From Guopingia tenuis (GTDB lineage Bacteria; Bacillota; Clostridia; Christensenellales; Christensenellaceae), in NCBI RefSeq assembly GCF_014384805.1, contig NZ_JACRSS010000001.1, positions 868,001 to 932,000 of the forward strand: a stretch of 64,000 nucleotides of DNA. Direction: 5' to 3'. This document shows, one piece after another, positions 24,840 to 33,973 of the stretch; position 1 is the first letter of the stretch, and the number at the start of each line of letters is the position of its first letter. The position numbers and the translations under genes are program-made. The notes below the pieces were generated by a model. It did not search any database. It saw only the letters and a program-made list of their open reading frames with translations, and was not told the origin of the DNA.

Positions 24840-27053
24840 ATGTTAAAACTGGCAAAATATCTAAAAAAATCCCTTGGCGCGATTTTGGCCATCTTTGTTT
24901 TGCTGGTCGTTCAGGCCTTCTGCGATCTCTCTCTGCCTTCCTACACATCGGATATCGTCAATGTGGGAATTCAGCAGGGAGGCGTGCAGGATGCCGCGCC
25001 GGACGTTATCAGCAAGGCAAGCATGGATTCCCTCTTCCTGTTTATGCGGGAGGAGGATGCCAAAACCGTGCAGCAGAACTATGTCCTCCATGAAAATCCC
25101 CAGGAGCTGGGAGAGATCCATGGGGCTGCTTTCCAGATTCCCGTCTATATTCCCGCCCAAAACTTTGATCGGGAAGCTGTGGAACCCATCCTGGGAAAGG
25201 CCATGCTGCTCTCCTCCCTGTTTGGCGAGGGTTCGGCGGAAACCGCCGCCCTGCAGGAACAGATGACCGGGGCTTTGCAGCTTCCCGAGGGCATGAATCC
25301 ATCCCAGGCTCTCGCTATGATGGACGATTCCGCCCGGCAGGCCATGTTGGAAACCATCTATGAAAACCTGGATGCCGCGCCGGAAAGCCTCATCACCCAG
25401 AGTGCGGTGGTATATGTGAAAAACGAATATGCCTCCCTCGGCATCGATACCAACGCCATGCAGACCCAGTATATCCTGCTCTCCGGCGCGAAAATGCTGG
25501 GGGTGACGCTTCTGAGCATGGCATCCACCATCGTGACCTGTCTCCTGGCGGCGCGGGTGGCGGCTTCCTTCGGCCGGGACCTGCGGGGCCGGGTGTTCCG
25601 CAAGGTTCTCTCCTTCTCCAACACGGAGATGGACCGTTTCTCCACGGCCTCGCTCATCACCCGTTCCACCAACGATATCCAGCAGATCCAGCTGCTGATG
25701 GTTATGCTGCTGCGCATCCTGCTCTATGCCCCCATCATCGGCATCGGCGGCATCTTCAAGGTATTCCGCACCAATTCCTCCATGGCCTGGATCATTGCGG
25801 TGGCCTTCGCCGCAATCCTTACCATCGTCCTCGTCCTCTTTGGCGTGGCGATGCCGCGGTTTAAGAAGATGCAGAAGCTCATCGATAAGCTGAACCTGGT
25901 TACCCGGGAGATCCTCACCGGCCTGCCGGTCATCCGCGCTTTTGGCACGCATAAGCATGAGGAGGAGCGTTTTGACGACGCCAACACCGCCCTCACCAAG
26001 ACCAACCTGTTCGTCAACCGCACCATGGCCCTCATGATGCCGGTGATGATGCTGGTGATGAACCTGATCTCGGTGCTCATCGTCTGGAACGGCGCGCACG
26101 GGATCGATGCCGGCACTATGCAGGTGGGCGACATGATGGCATTTATCCAGTACACCATGCAGATCATCATGGCCTTCCTGATGATTACCATGTTTTCCAT
26201 CATGCTGCCCCGTGCCTCGGTTTCAGCCCACCGGATTCACGAGGTTTTGGAGACGCAGCCTTCCATCCATGATCCCCAGCAGCCGGCAGCCTTTGACGAG
26301 TCCAAGAAGGGCGTTGTGGAATTCCGGCATGTCTCCTTCCGCTATCCCGACGGCGAGGAAAATATTCTGACGGACATCGATTTCACAGCCCTTCCCGGCC
26401 AGACCACCGCCATCATCGGCAGCACGGGCTCGGGCAAATCTACGCTGGTAAATCTGATCCCCCGCTTTTTTGATGTGACAGAGGGCGAGATCCTGGTGGA
26501 CGGCCGGGATATCCGCAGCGTTTCCCAGCGGGAACTGCGTGACCGCATCGGCTATGTTCCCCAAAAGGGCGTCCTCTTCTCGGGCACCATTGAAACCAAC
26601 CTGAAATACGGCGATAAGGACATCAGTGACGCCGATATGGAGCGAGCCGCGGATATTGCCCAGGCAGCCGGCTTTATCAGCGAAAAAGAGGACGGCTATC
26701 AATCCGAAATTTCCCAGGGCGGCACCAACGTTTCCGGCGGCCAGCGCCAGCGGCTCTCCATCGCCCGGGCCATTGCGGGAAACCCGGAAATCTATATTTT
26801 TGACGACAGCTTCTCCGCTCTCGACTATCAGACCGACCGGGCTCTCCGAGCGGCCCTCAAGGAAAAGACGGGCGGCAGCACGGTGATCATCGTCGCCCAG
26901 CGGATCAGCACCATTTCCCATGCCGACCAGATCATCGTCCTGGACGAGGGCAAGGTAGCCGGCATCGGCACCCATCAGGAGCTTCTAAAAACCTGCGAAG
27001 TCTATCGGCAGATCGGCCTTTCGCAGATGTCAGAGGAGGAACTCGGAGCATGA
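24840..27053 (+). CDS. ABC exporter half-transporter with degenerate ATP site
   Basis: A 737-residue fused membrane and ATPase protein. Six membrane helices form the transport domain. An extracellular insertion of about 130 residues lies between helices 1 and 2 (about 40-185). The ATPase begins near residue 485: Walker A GSTGSGKST (about 526), signature VSGGQRQR (about 630) and Walker B IFDDSFSALD (about 651). The catalytic Glu after Walker B is Asp and the switch His is Gln (IIVAQRIST). It pairs with the next gene as a heterodimer in which this subunit supplies the inactive site. It overlaps that gene by 4 bases. The substrate, probably a drug or lipid, is unknown. Confidence 0.87.
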   Translation: MLKLAKYLKKSLGAILAIFVLLVVQAFCDLSLPSYTSDIVNVGIQQGGVQDAAPDVISKASMDSLFLFMREEDAKTVQQNYVLHENPQELGEIHGAAFQIPVYIPAQNFDREAVEPILGKAMLLSSLFGEGSAETAALQEQMTGALQLPEGMNPSQALAMMDDSARQAMLETIYENLDAAPESLITQSAVVYVKNEYASLGIDTNAMQTQYILLSGAKMLGVTLLSMASTIVTCLLAARVAASFGRDLRGRVFRKVLSFSNTEMDRFSTASLITRSTNDIQQIQLLMVMLLRILLYAPIIGIGGIFKVFRTNSSMAWIIAVAFAAILTIVLVLFGVAMPRFKKMQKLIDKLNLVTREILTGLPVIRAFGTHKHEEERFDDANTALTKTNLFVNRTMALMMPVMMLVMNLISVLIVWNGAHGIDAGTMQVGDMMAFIQYTMQIIMAFLMITMFSIMLPRASVSAHRIHEVLETQPSIHDPQQPAAFDESKKGVVEFRHVSFRYPDGEENILTDIDFTALPGQTTAIIGSTGSGKSTLVNLIPRFFDVTEGEILVDGRDIRSVSQRELRDRIGYVPQKGVLFSGTIETNLKYGDKDISDADMERAADIAQAAGFISEKEDGYQSEISQGGTNVSGGQRQRLSIARAIAGNPEIYIFDDSFSALDYQTDRALRAALKEKTGGSTVIIVAQRISTISHADQIIVLDEGKVAGIGTHQELLKTCEVYRQIGLSQMSEEELGA

Positions 27054-28918
27054 GCACACAGAAAAATACATCATCCAACCGCAGCTTCCGTCCCCGCCGC
27101 GGCCCTGGCGGCCATGGTCCCGGCGCCCCCATGGGAACGGGAGAAAAGGCAAAGAATTTCAAGGGAACCATGAAAGCCCTGCTCTCCCAGCTGGGGGCCT
27201 ATAAGATCGCGGTCTTTCTCGTGATCCTCTTTGCCATCGGCAGCGCCGCCTTCTCCATCATCGGCCCCAAAGTGCTGGGCAATGCCACTACGGAGATTTT
27301 CAATGGCCTTATGGGCAAACTTTCGGGCGGCGCGGGCATCGATTTTGCAAAAATCGGGACCATTCTCCTAACCCTCATCGGGCTTTATGTTTTGAGCTCC
27401 CTGCTCTCCTTCCTCCAGGGCTATATCATGAGCGGCGTGACCCAGCGCCTCTGCTTCAAGCTCCGGAAGAATATCTCGGAAAAGCTCAACCGCCTGCCCA
27501 TGAAGTATTTCGATACCCGGACCAACGGAGAAATCCTCTCCCGGACCACCAACGATATCGATACGCTGGGCCAGAGCATGAACCAGTCGATGACGCAGAT
27601 GATTACTTCCATCACCACCATCATCGGCGTTCTCATCATGATGCTGTCCATCAGCCCGCTCATGACCCTCATCGCTATTGTGATGCTGCCTATCTCGGCA
27701 TTTCTGGTTTCCATCATTGTCAAGCATTCCCAGAAATACTTCCAGGCGCAGCAGGAATATCTGGGCCATGTCAACGGGCAGGTCGAAGAGGTCTATGCCG
27801 GGCAGAACATCGTCAAAGCGTTCAACAACGAGGAAAACGTCATCGAAAACTTCGATACCTATAACAATATCCTCTATAAGTCCGCATGGAAATCCCAATT
27901 CCTCTCCGGCCTGATGATGCCGCTCATGACCTTTGTGGGCAATCTGGGATATGTCGCCGTGGCCATTCTAGGCGGTGCTCTGGCCATCAACGGGACCATC
28001 ACGGTGGGCAATATCCAGTCCTTTATCCAATATGTCCGCAATTTTACCCAGCCGGTGCAGCAGGTGGCGCAGATCGCCAACATGCTCCAGTCCACAGCGG
28101 CGGCAGCGGAACGGGTATTCGAATTTCTCAACGAAGAGGAAGAGGAACAGACCGTGGCAAACCCGGTTTCTCCCGAAGGCCTGAATGGCAGCGTGGAATT
28201 CGATCACGTCCGTTTTGGCTATAATCCGGATAAAATCATTATCAAGGATTTCAGCGCCAAGGTGCGGCCCGGGCAGAAAATTGCCATCGTCGGCCCGACG
28301 GGCGCCGGCAAGACTACCATGGTCAAGCTGCTCATGCGGTTCTATGACGTCAACAGTGGGGCCATCCGTGTGGATGGGCACGATATCCGGGATTTCAACC
28401 GGGAGGATCTGCGCAGTATGTTCGGCATGGTGCTTCAGGATACCTGGCTGTTCCATGGTTCTCTGATGGAAAACATCCGCTATGGCAATTTGAACGCCAC
28501 GGATGAGGAAGTCATTGCCGCAGCCAAGGCCGCCCATATCCATCATTTCATCAAAACCCAGCCCGGCGGCTATTCCATGGAGTTAAACGAGGAGGCCAAC
28601 AACGTCTCCCAGGGGCAGAAACAGCTTCTTACCATCGCCCGGGCGATTCTGGCCGACCCCAAAATTCTCATTTTGGACGAAGCCACAAGCTCGGTGGATA
28701 CCCGAACGGAGGTTTTGATTCAAAAGGCCATGGACGCGCTCATGGAAGGGCGCACCAGTTTCATCATTGCCCACCGCCTTTCTACCATCCGCGACGCCGA
28801 CCTGATTCTCGTCATGAAGGACGGCGACATTGTGGAACAGGGCAGCCACAAAGATCTTCTTGCCAAAAATGGTTTCTATGCCAGCCTCTATAATTCCCAG
28901 TTTGAGCAGGCCGGATAA
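27050..28918 (+). CDS. ABC exporter half-transporter with catalytic ATP site
   Basis: A 622-residue partner of the preceding gene. A Gly/Pro/Arg-rich N-terminus (about 35 residues) comes before six membrane helices. The ATPase has Walker A GPTGAGKTT (about residue 415), Walker B ILDEATSS with the catalytic Glu (about 540) and switch His in IIAHRLST (about 573). Its signature motif is VSQGQKQ instead of SGGQ. This is complementary to the first subunit, so together they make one competent and one degenerate site, as in BmrCD and TM287/288. It is the last gene of the marR operon, followed by a terminator. Confidence 0.88.
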   Translation: MSTQKNTSSNRSFRPRRGPGGHGPGAPMGTGEKAKNFKGTMKALLSQLGAYKIAVFLVILFAIGSAAFSIIGPKVLGNATTEIFNGLMGKLSGGAGIDFAKIGTILLTLIGLYVLSSLLSFLQGYIMSGVTQRLCFKLRKNISEKLNRLPMKYFDTRTNGEILSRTTNDIDTLGQSMNQSMTQMITSITTIIGVLIMMLSISPLMTLIAIVMLPISAFLVSIIVKHSQKYFQAQQEYLGHVNGQVEEVYAGQNIVKAFNNEENVIENFDTYNNILYKSAWKSQFLSGLMMPLMTFVGNLGYVAVAILGGALAINGTITVGNIQSFIQYVRNFTQPVQQVAQIANMLQSTAAAAERVFEFLNEEEEEQTVANPVSPEGLNGSVEFDHVRFGYNPDKIIIKDFSAKVRPGQKIAIVGPTGAGKTTMVKLLMRFYDVNSGAIRVDGHDIRDFNREDLRSMFGMVLQDTWLFHGSLMENIRYGNLNATDEEVIAAAKAAHIHHFIKTQPGGYSMELNEEANNVSQGQKQLLTIARAILADPKILILDEATSSVDTRTEVLIQKAMDALMEGRTSFIIAHRLSTIRDADLILVMKDGDIVEQGSHKDLLAKNGFYASLYNSQFEQAG

Positions 28919-28930
28919 ATTCCAGGGCAT

Positions 28931-28969
28931 AAAAAAAGCAGGGTGCGGAATTCCGCGTTCTGCTTTTTA
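28931..28969 (+). terminator. Intrinsic terminator of the ABC exporter operon
   Basis: AAAAAGCAG pairs with CTGCTTTTT, with an inner GCGGAATTCCGC stem. It lies 12 bp after the stop. The remaining 240 bp up to the next terminator hold nothing recognisable. Confidence 0.75.
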
Positions 28970-29222
28970 TTTGTTATTCCATACTGTTCCATTCCCGAGA
29001 GTCTGCCCGGGCAAAATATCTGTCATTCTGCCCACATCATCTGCAACCATTCTGAACCGCAGATTGCGGCCGGCCCTTTCATCTGCCGTCTGTGAACTTT
29101 TTATAATTCTCCGGAAAAAGACAACCGTATTTCTATAACTGCCCAGCCCGGCGGCATTCCTCCGGACCGCAATGCAGGACGCCGCGGATAAATAAGCACT
29201 CCCCCTCCCTATTTACAAAAAT

Positions 29223-29250
29223 GGTGCGGCAAAATACCGCACCGTTTTTT
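29223..29250. terminator. Terminator of the macAB-like operon
   Basis: GGTGCGG pairs with CCGCACC around a 7-base loop, with T-rich sequence on both strands. It lies 20 bp after the permease stop. Confidence 0.65.
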
Positions 29251-29269
29251 ATCAAATCGTATTATCCTT

Positions 29270-30442
29270 CTATCCCTCATACCGGAGTGCATCGATGGGC
29301 CGCAGCTTCGAGGCTTTATTTGCCGGATAAAGCCCAAAGATCACGCCGATCAGCACGGAGAATCCAATGGCTAAAAGTGCCACGGGAATGGAAACCACCA
29401 TTTCCATCTCCAACGCCGGCCCCAGAACTGCAACAGCGATCAGGGCAATGCCCAGGCCCAGCAGGCCGCCCAGAAAGCTCACAGCCAGGGACTCGATCAG
29501 GAATTGGGAGAGGATGTTTCCCCGGGAGGCGCCGATGGCCTTGCGGATGCCAATTTCCCGCGTCCGCTCGCTGACGGACACCAGCATGATGTTCATGATT
29601 CCGATGCCGCCCACCAGCAGGGAGATGGCGGCAATCCCGCCCAGCATCAAGGTTAGGGTCTCTGTTGTCTCGGATAGTGTGGAGATCATATCCGTCTGAT
29701 TATAAACCGAATATTGGTCGCTGTCTCCGTCAAATAAACCGTCCAGATAGTCGGTCACGGCATATTCTGCCGCCGTAACCTGATCGGCAGAGGATGCAGA
29801 GACATAAAAAGTGGAAATCCCCTTTTGATTGAACAGCCGTTCTGCCAGACTGAAGGGAATGATGATTTGATTGTCGCTGGAGCCGGAGGATGTGCTCCCC
29901 TTCTCCTCCAATACCCCGACTACGCTGAAGGTATAGCCGTTCATGGTAAAAGTCTCGCCCACAGCGTCCGTCGTTCCAAACATCTCTTCGGCGGCTTCGC
30001 TGCCCAAAACTGCCACCATGCTCCGGTTATCTATATCCGGCTGGGTCAGAAACCGCCCGCTTGCCAGGCTCAGTCCGCGGATTTCCTCATAGCCGGGCAC
30101 GGTCCCCTGAATGCTCCCCTCATCGTATGTCACAATCCCCGCCTTTGCCGTTCCCGAGGTTGTCAGGATGGGGGCTACCGCAGCAATCGAATCGTTTTGA
30201 GACAGTTCATCCAGTCCGGCAGAGGTAAGGGGGTTAGTGCGTCGAGAATTAATATTCACAGTCAGGAGATTGGTCCCCAGGTTCTCAATGCTGCTTGTCA
30301 CCTGGACATTGGCGCCCTGAGCGATGGCCACCAGCACCACGATGGCCACCACGCCGATCACCACGCCCAGAATAGTGAGAAACGAGCGCATCTTATTTCC
30401 CGCAATGGATTTCCATGCCATCTTCCAGGATTGTATTCCCAT
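29270..30442 (-). CDS. MacB-type ABC permease (FtsX family)
   Basis: A 390-residue membrane protein with the MacB/FtsX layout. One N-terminal helix (about residues 18-42, MRSFLTILGVVIGV) is followed by a large extracellular domain of about 220 residues. Three helices close the protein (about 270-380), with the conserved ERTREIGIRKAIGAS loop that contacts the ATPase. It is the mechanotransmission subunit of an efflux pump for peptides or antibiotics. GGAGGAG precedes the ATG at 30442. The start lies 50 bases inside the ATPase gene, an unusually long overlap. Confidence 0.87.
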   Translation of the reverse strand: MGIQSWKMAWKSIAGNKMRSFLTILGVVIGVVAIVVLVAIAQGANVQVTSSIENLGTNLLTVNINSRRTNPLTSAGLDELSQNDSIAAVAPILTTSGTAKAGIVTYDEGSIQGTVPGYEEIRGLSLASGRFLTQPDIDNRSMVAVLGSEAAEEMFGTTDAVGETFTMNGYTFSVVGVLEEKGSTSSGSSDNQIIIPFSLAERLFNQKGISTFYVSASSADQVTAAEYAVTDYLDGLFDGDSDQYSVYNQTDMISTLSETTETLTLMLGGIAAISLLVGGIGIMNIMLVSVSERTREIGIRKAIGASRGNILSQFLIESLAVSFLGGLLGLGIALIAVAVLGPALEMEMVVSIPVALLAIGFSVLIGVIFGLYPANKASKLRPIDALRYEG

Positions 30443-31115
30443 GGCTCTCCTCCTCTCCGACGATCCTTCCGTCCTGAATTTTCACCTGCCGTTGGGCACG
30501 CGCCGCTACACCAGCATCGTGGGTTATGAGTACGATGGTGTTGCCCGCCTCATGGATCTCTTCAAAGAGGGAGAGAATCTCCCGGCCGGTGCGGCTGTCC
30601 AGATTGCCCGTGGGCTCATCCGCCAAGATCAGAGATGGTTTGGTGGCAAGCGCCCGGGCGATCGCTGCGCGCTGCTGCTGCCCGCCAGACAGCTCGCCCG
30701 GCTTATGGTTCATCCGTCCGCCCAGCCCCACTCTTTCGAGGGCCTCTTTTGCGCGCTTTTCCCGCTCGGCGGTTCGGATATTCTGATAGACCATGGGCAG
30801 TTCCACATTTTCCAACGCCGTCAGCCGGGGGAGCAGGTTGAAGCCTTGAAAGATGAAGCCAATCTGCCGGCTGCGGAGCCGGGCCAGCTCCCGTTCGCTG
30901 TAGTGCTCAATGGGCGTGCCGTTGAGGCTGTAGATTCCGCTGTCCGCCGCGTCCAGACAGCCGATGATGTTCATGAGGGTGGATTTCCCGCTGCCCGAAG
31001 GACCGATAATGGCGACAAACTCTCCCTCCTTCACGGTCATGGAGACGCCCGCCAGAGCATAAACTTCCTCTTCCCCCATCGTGTATTTTTTAATCACATT
31101 TTCCATCCGGATCAT
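30393..31115 (-). CDS. MacB/LolD-type ABC ATPase
   Basis: A 240-residue ATPase with Walker A GPSGSGKST, signature LSGGQQQR, Walker B LILADEPTGNLD and switch His in VLITHDAG. The sequence is typical of the MacB/LolD subgroup that drives FtsX-type permeases. It follows the adaptor gene directly (TAAATG junction) and overlaps the permease gene. A second start nine bases later (MENVIKKY) is possible. Confidence 0.88.
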   Translation of the reverse strand: MIRMENVIKKYTMGEEEVYALAGVSMTVKEGEFVAIIGPSGSGKSTLMNIIGCLDAADSGIYSLNGTPIEHYSERELARLRSRQIGFIFQGFNLLPRLTALENVELPMVYQNIRTAEREKRAKEALERVGLGGRMNHKPGELSGGQQQRAAIARALATKPSLILADEPTGNLDSRTGREILSLFEEIHEAGNTIVLITHDAGVAARAQRQVKIQDGRIVGEEESHGNTILEDGMEIHCGK

Positions 31116-32723
31116 TTAGTTTCCCCCTTGTCTTCCGGGGACGCTGCCACCTCCATCCGGGCGTTCTCCGCCCATTCCGCTAAATTGGGATATATCCGGC
31201 ATCTGTCCACCCATGTCCATCATGCCGCTCATATCTATCATACCGCCAGGGAAACTTTCGCCGGTGTTCTCGGTGGCGGTGCGGACAATCACGATCTCAT
31301 CCCCCTCGGCAAGGCCGCTCAGCACCTGGGCATATGTCTCATCCGAAAGGCCGGTGGTAACGACAGTTTTCGTCCCCGGATTTCCCGCATCCTCGTCCGT
31401 CGTGTCGTCCTTTTTCCAGACATACTGTTCTCCCTTAGAGGTCTGCAGGGCCTGCAGTGGAACCAAAACCGCGTCCTCCACCTTTTCCACAACGATGGTT
31501 GCTGTACCGTTCATGCCGATCTTCAGTTCCTCGTCTGCCGTCAGGCGGAGAGTTACGCTATAGGTAGTTACGCCGCTGTTGGTGCTCCCAATCTGCGAAA
31601 TCTGTGTCACTTCTCCTGTGTAGGCTTTGTCCTCCAGCGCATCCATAGCAATGGATGCCTCCTGCCCCACCTCCACGCTGGAGATATCCAGCTCATCGAT
31701 CTGTACCACCATCTCCAATTCGCTGCCCGTATACAGGCTGGCTAAGGCCGTCCCTGCAGCAGCGCTCTGGCCTGCCGCCGCATTCATCTCGCTCACAATG
31801 CCTGCCTGAGGCGCCGTGATTCCGCCGTTCTGGAGAATTTTTTTCGCCGCCTGCAGGGCTTCATAGGTCTCCTCCCGTTCTTCCAGCAGCGCCGTGTATT
31901 CTGCCGATTCGCTCACATTTTTTAAATAGAGAAGGGATGTTCCTTTATATACCTTTTTGTTGAGGGATACATATACCTTGGATACCGTCCCGCTCTGGGC
32001 CGTGATGGAGACCGGCTGGTGAATAGCCGCCTTGCCGCTGCCCAGCGTCTCCCCATCCTGCGTCACGCTGACTTCCGCATCTACTGCCGTCGCAGCGTCG
32101 CTGAATGTGATGACGGCTTTTCCGTCAGCCACCGAAGCCACGGTTCCCGTATATGTGTCGTCCCCATCTGCGACCTTTACGCTGTCTCCCACAGCCAGGT
32201 CTCCCGCATCAATTTCTACCTTCATCTTTCCATCCAGCGAGATAGTGATAAGGGCTCCGTTTTCTTCCTCCACATCACTCACATGATCCCCGGTTTCCGC
32301 AAAAATCTGCTTGACTCGTCCTTCCACAGTCGAGGTCACAGTCTTTGTGGTGCTATAGCTGTCTGCGGCGCTGGTGAGCTGGCTATCCAGAGAAGAGAGC
32401 TGGCTTTCCAAAGAGGTGATCGTATTCGAGAGGCTTTTTATATCCACAGAAGCCAAAAGGTCTCCCTCATTTACACTCTGCCCCGTGCTGGTTTTCCATG
32501 CCGTAATTGTGATATCAAAATTCTCCTTAATCTCCAAAGAATCCGCCATGGCGACGGTTCCCGTTCCCGTGACACTCTTTTCCAGATCCCCGGTAGTCAC
32601 CTGCACGGTGGTATAAGTGGTTTTGCTTCCGGCCTGCCCCTGGCTGCGCAGCACAAAAAACCCCCCCACACCCAAAACTGTGACTACTCCCAGGGCAATC
32701 CCAATCTTCCAACCTTTTTTCAT
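31116..32723 (-). CDS. MacA/HlyD-type efflux adaptor protein
   Basis: A 535-residue extracytoplasmic adaptor. It has an N-terminal membrane anchor (about residues 5-25), split lipoyl-like halves flanking a coiled-coil hairpin, and a beta-barrel domain (about 330-460). The membrane-proximal domain ends in a Met/Gly/Asp-rich tail (about 495-535). An additional lipoyl-like segment (TVEGRVKQIFAETGDHVSDV, about 110-130) makes it longer than typical MacA. In Gram-positive bacteria such adaptors extend the MacB pump toward the wall. It is the first gene of the three-gene operon. The coding region for the tail is rich in simple GGC/ATG triplets. Confidence 0.83.
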   Translation of the reverse strand: MKKGWKIGIALGVVTVLGVGGFFVLRSQGQAGSKTTYTTVQVTTGDLEKSVTGTGTVAMADSLEIKENFDITITAWKTSTGQSVNEGDLLASVDIKSLSNTITSLESQLSSLDSQLTSAADSYSTTKTVTSTVEGRVKQIFAETGDHVSDVEEENGALITISLDGKMKVEIDAGDLAVGDSVKVADGDDTYTGTVASVADGKAVITFSDAATAVDAEVSVTQDGETLGSGKAAIHQPVSITAQSGTVSKVYVSLNKKVYKGTSLLYLKNVSESAEYTALLEEREETYEALQAAKKILQNGGITAPQAGIVSEMNAAAGQSAAAGTALASLYTGSELEMVVQIDELDISSVEVGQEASIAMDALEDKAYTGEVTQISQIGSTNSGVTTYSVTLRLTADEELKIGMNGTATIVVEKVEDAVLVPLQALQTSKGEQYVWKKDDTTDEDAGNPGTKTVVTTGLSDETYAQVLSGLAEGDEIVIVRTATENTGESFPGGMIDMSGMMDMGGQMPDISQFSGMGGERPDGGGSVPGRQGGN

Positions 32724-32865
32724 AGCAACCTCCTCGTCGTATTTCTCCCTTGCAGTATAAAAAAACTTTGTGCGGAAGAAATGTGCTTTTTGTGTTGGTT
32801 TTGTGTTCCCTTTCTGAAAAAATGCGAAGTCAAGGCGTTTTTCGGCGTTATTTTACAAAAAGCGA

Positions 32866-32906
32866 TTTAACCTGGATTTAACAAAACCGTGATTTTGGAT
32901 TTAACA
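32866..32906 (+). promoter_or_regulatory. Pho-box-like direct repeats upstream of pstS
   Basis: TTTAAC(A) occurs at 32866, 32877 and 32900; the first two are 11 bp apart and the third two turns further. A related TTTTACA lies at 32851. Repeats of TT(A/T)ACA-like hexamers with 11-bp phasing are the binding sites of PhoB/PhoP regulators, which fits the phoBR genes in the same operon. Confidence 0.65.
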
Positions 32907-32955
32907 TTTAAAATTTATGATAAACACATACAAAGTTTATAAGGAGTGCAAACAA

Positions 32956-33897
32956 ATGAAGCGAATTTTAGCATGTGTATTAGCAGTTGTTATGGTCTTT
33001 GCATTGGCCGCCTGCGGTGCTCCCGCAGCGGAGGATTCTTCCTCCCCCAGCGCTTCGGCGGGAAGTTCCTCTTCTCCCAGCGCCTCGGCCTCTGCTCCTG
33101 CCTCTGATTTCGATTCCACAAGAGAAATCAGCGTAGTTTCCCGGGAAGACGGCTCCGGAACCCGGGGCGCTTTCATCGAGCTGTTCGGCATCGAAGAAAA
33201 GGGCGAAGACGGCACCAAGACGGATAAAACCACCAAGGAAGCAGCCATCGCCAACCGGACGGATGTCATGCTCACCAACATTGCGGGCAATGAGTATGCC
33301 ATTGGCTATGTCTCCCTGGGTTCCCTCAACGAAACCGTTAAAGCCCTGAAGATCGACGGCGCTGAAGCCACGGCAGAAAACGTGAAGAACGGAACCTATA
33401 AGGTATCCCGCCCCTTCAATATCGCCACCAAGGGTGAGCCCACCGGCCTTGCCAAGGATTTCATCAACTTCATCCTGAGCAAGGAAGGCCAGGAGGTCGT
33501 CTCGGGCGACTATATCGCCGTCAACGATAACGCGGAAGCCTTCAAGAGCGACAACTCCACGGGCAAAATCGTCATCGCCGGTTCTTCTTCGGTAAGCCCG
33601 GTCATGGAAAAACTGGTGGAAGCCTATAAGGCCATCAACACGGGCGCGGAGATCGAGATCCAGACCAACGACTCCACAGCCGGCATGACCGCCGCCATGG
33701 ACGGCACCTGCGATATCGGCATGGCGAGCCGCGAGCTGAAAGACAGCGAGCTGGCAGAGCTGACCCCCACCCAGATCGCCATCGATGGAATCGCCGTGAT
33801 CGTCAACAACGCCAATCCCCTGGAGGAATTGGATAACGCGGCAGTAAAATCCATCTACACAGGCGAAGCCACCACCTGGGATCAGATCATCAAATAA
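32956..33897 (+). CDS. pstS: Phosphate-binding lipoprotein PstS, circularly permuted
   Basis: A 313-residue lipoprotein that captures phosphate for PstCAB. The lipobox is LAAC20, and a Ser/Ala/Pro-rich linker runs to about 52. The phosphate-loop motif SREDGSGTRG (62-71), which normally lies in the middle of PstS, comes first. The motifs that normally lie at the N-terminus, IAGSSSVSPV (207-216) and DIGMASRE (253-260), come last, and the protein ends IYTGEATTWDQIIK. The fold halves are thus swapped in order. AAGGAG precedes the ATG. It is the first gene of the pst-pho operon. Confidence 0.9.
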   Translation: MKRILACVLAVVMVFALAACGAPAAEDSSSPSASAGSSSSPSASASAPASDFDSTREISVVSREDGSGTRGAFIELFGIEEKGEDGTKTDKTTKEAAIANRTDVMLTNIAGNEYAIGYVSLGSLNETVKALKIDGAEATAENVKNGTYKVSRPFNIATKGEPTGLAKDFINFILSKEGQEVVSGDYIAVNDNAEAFKSDNSTGKIVIAGSSSVSPVMEKLVEAYKAINTGAEIEIQTNDSTAGMTAAMDGTCDIGMASRELKDSELAELTPTQIAIDGIAVIVNNANPLEELDNAAVKSIYTGEATTWDQIIK

Positions 33898-33920
33898 GAA
33901 CTGGAAAACAACAAAAGCGT

Positions 33921-33947
33921 GGGATGTGCCGCATAACCGCACATCCC
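33921..33947 (+). other. Stem-loop between pstS and pstC
   Basis: GGGATGTGC pairs with GCACATCCC around a 9-base loop. Only a weak T stretch follows. It probably acts as a partial terminator or as an RNA-stabilising stem that keeps pstS mRNA more abundant than pstCAB mRNA. Confidence 0.6.
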
Positions 33948-33973
33948 TTGCTTATGTATAGGAGTAAAGTAGA

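Noticed and set aside
24861..26099. 412-codon minus-strand frame opposite the first ABC exporter gene
   Set aside because: It mirrors the codon usage of the ABC gene and gives a His/Gly/Asp-rich product without a start site or domain.
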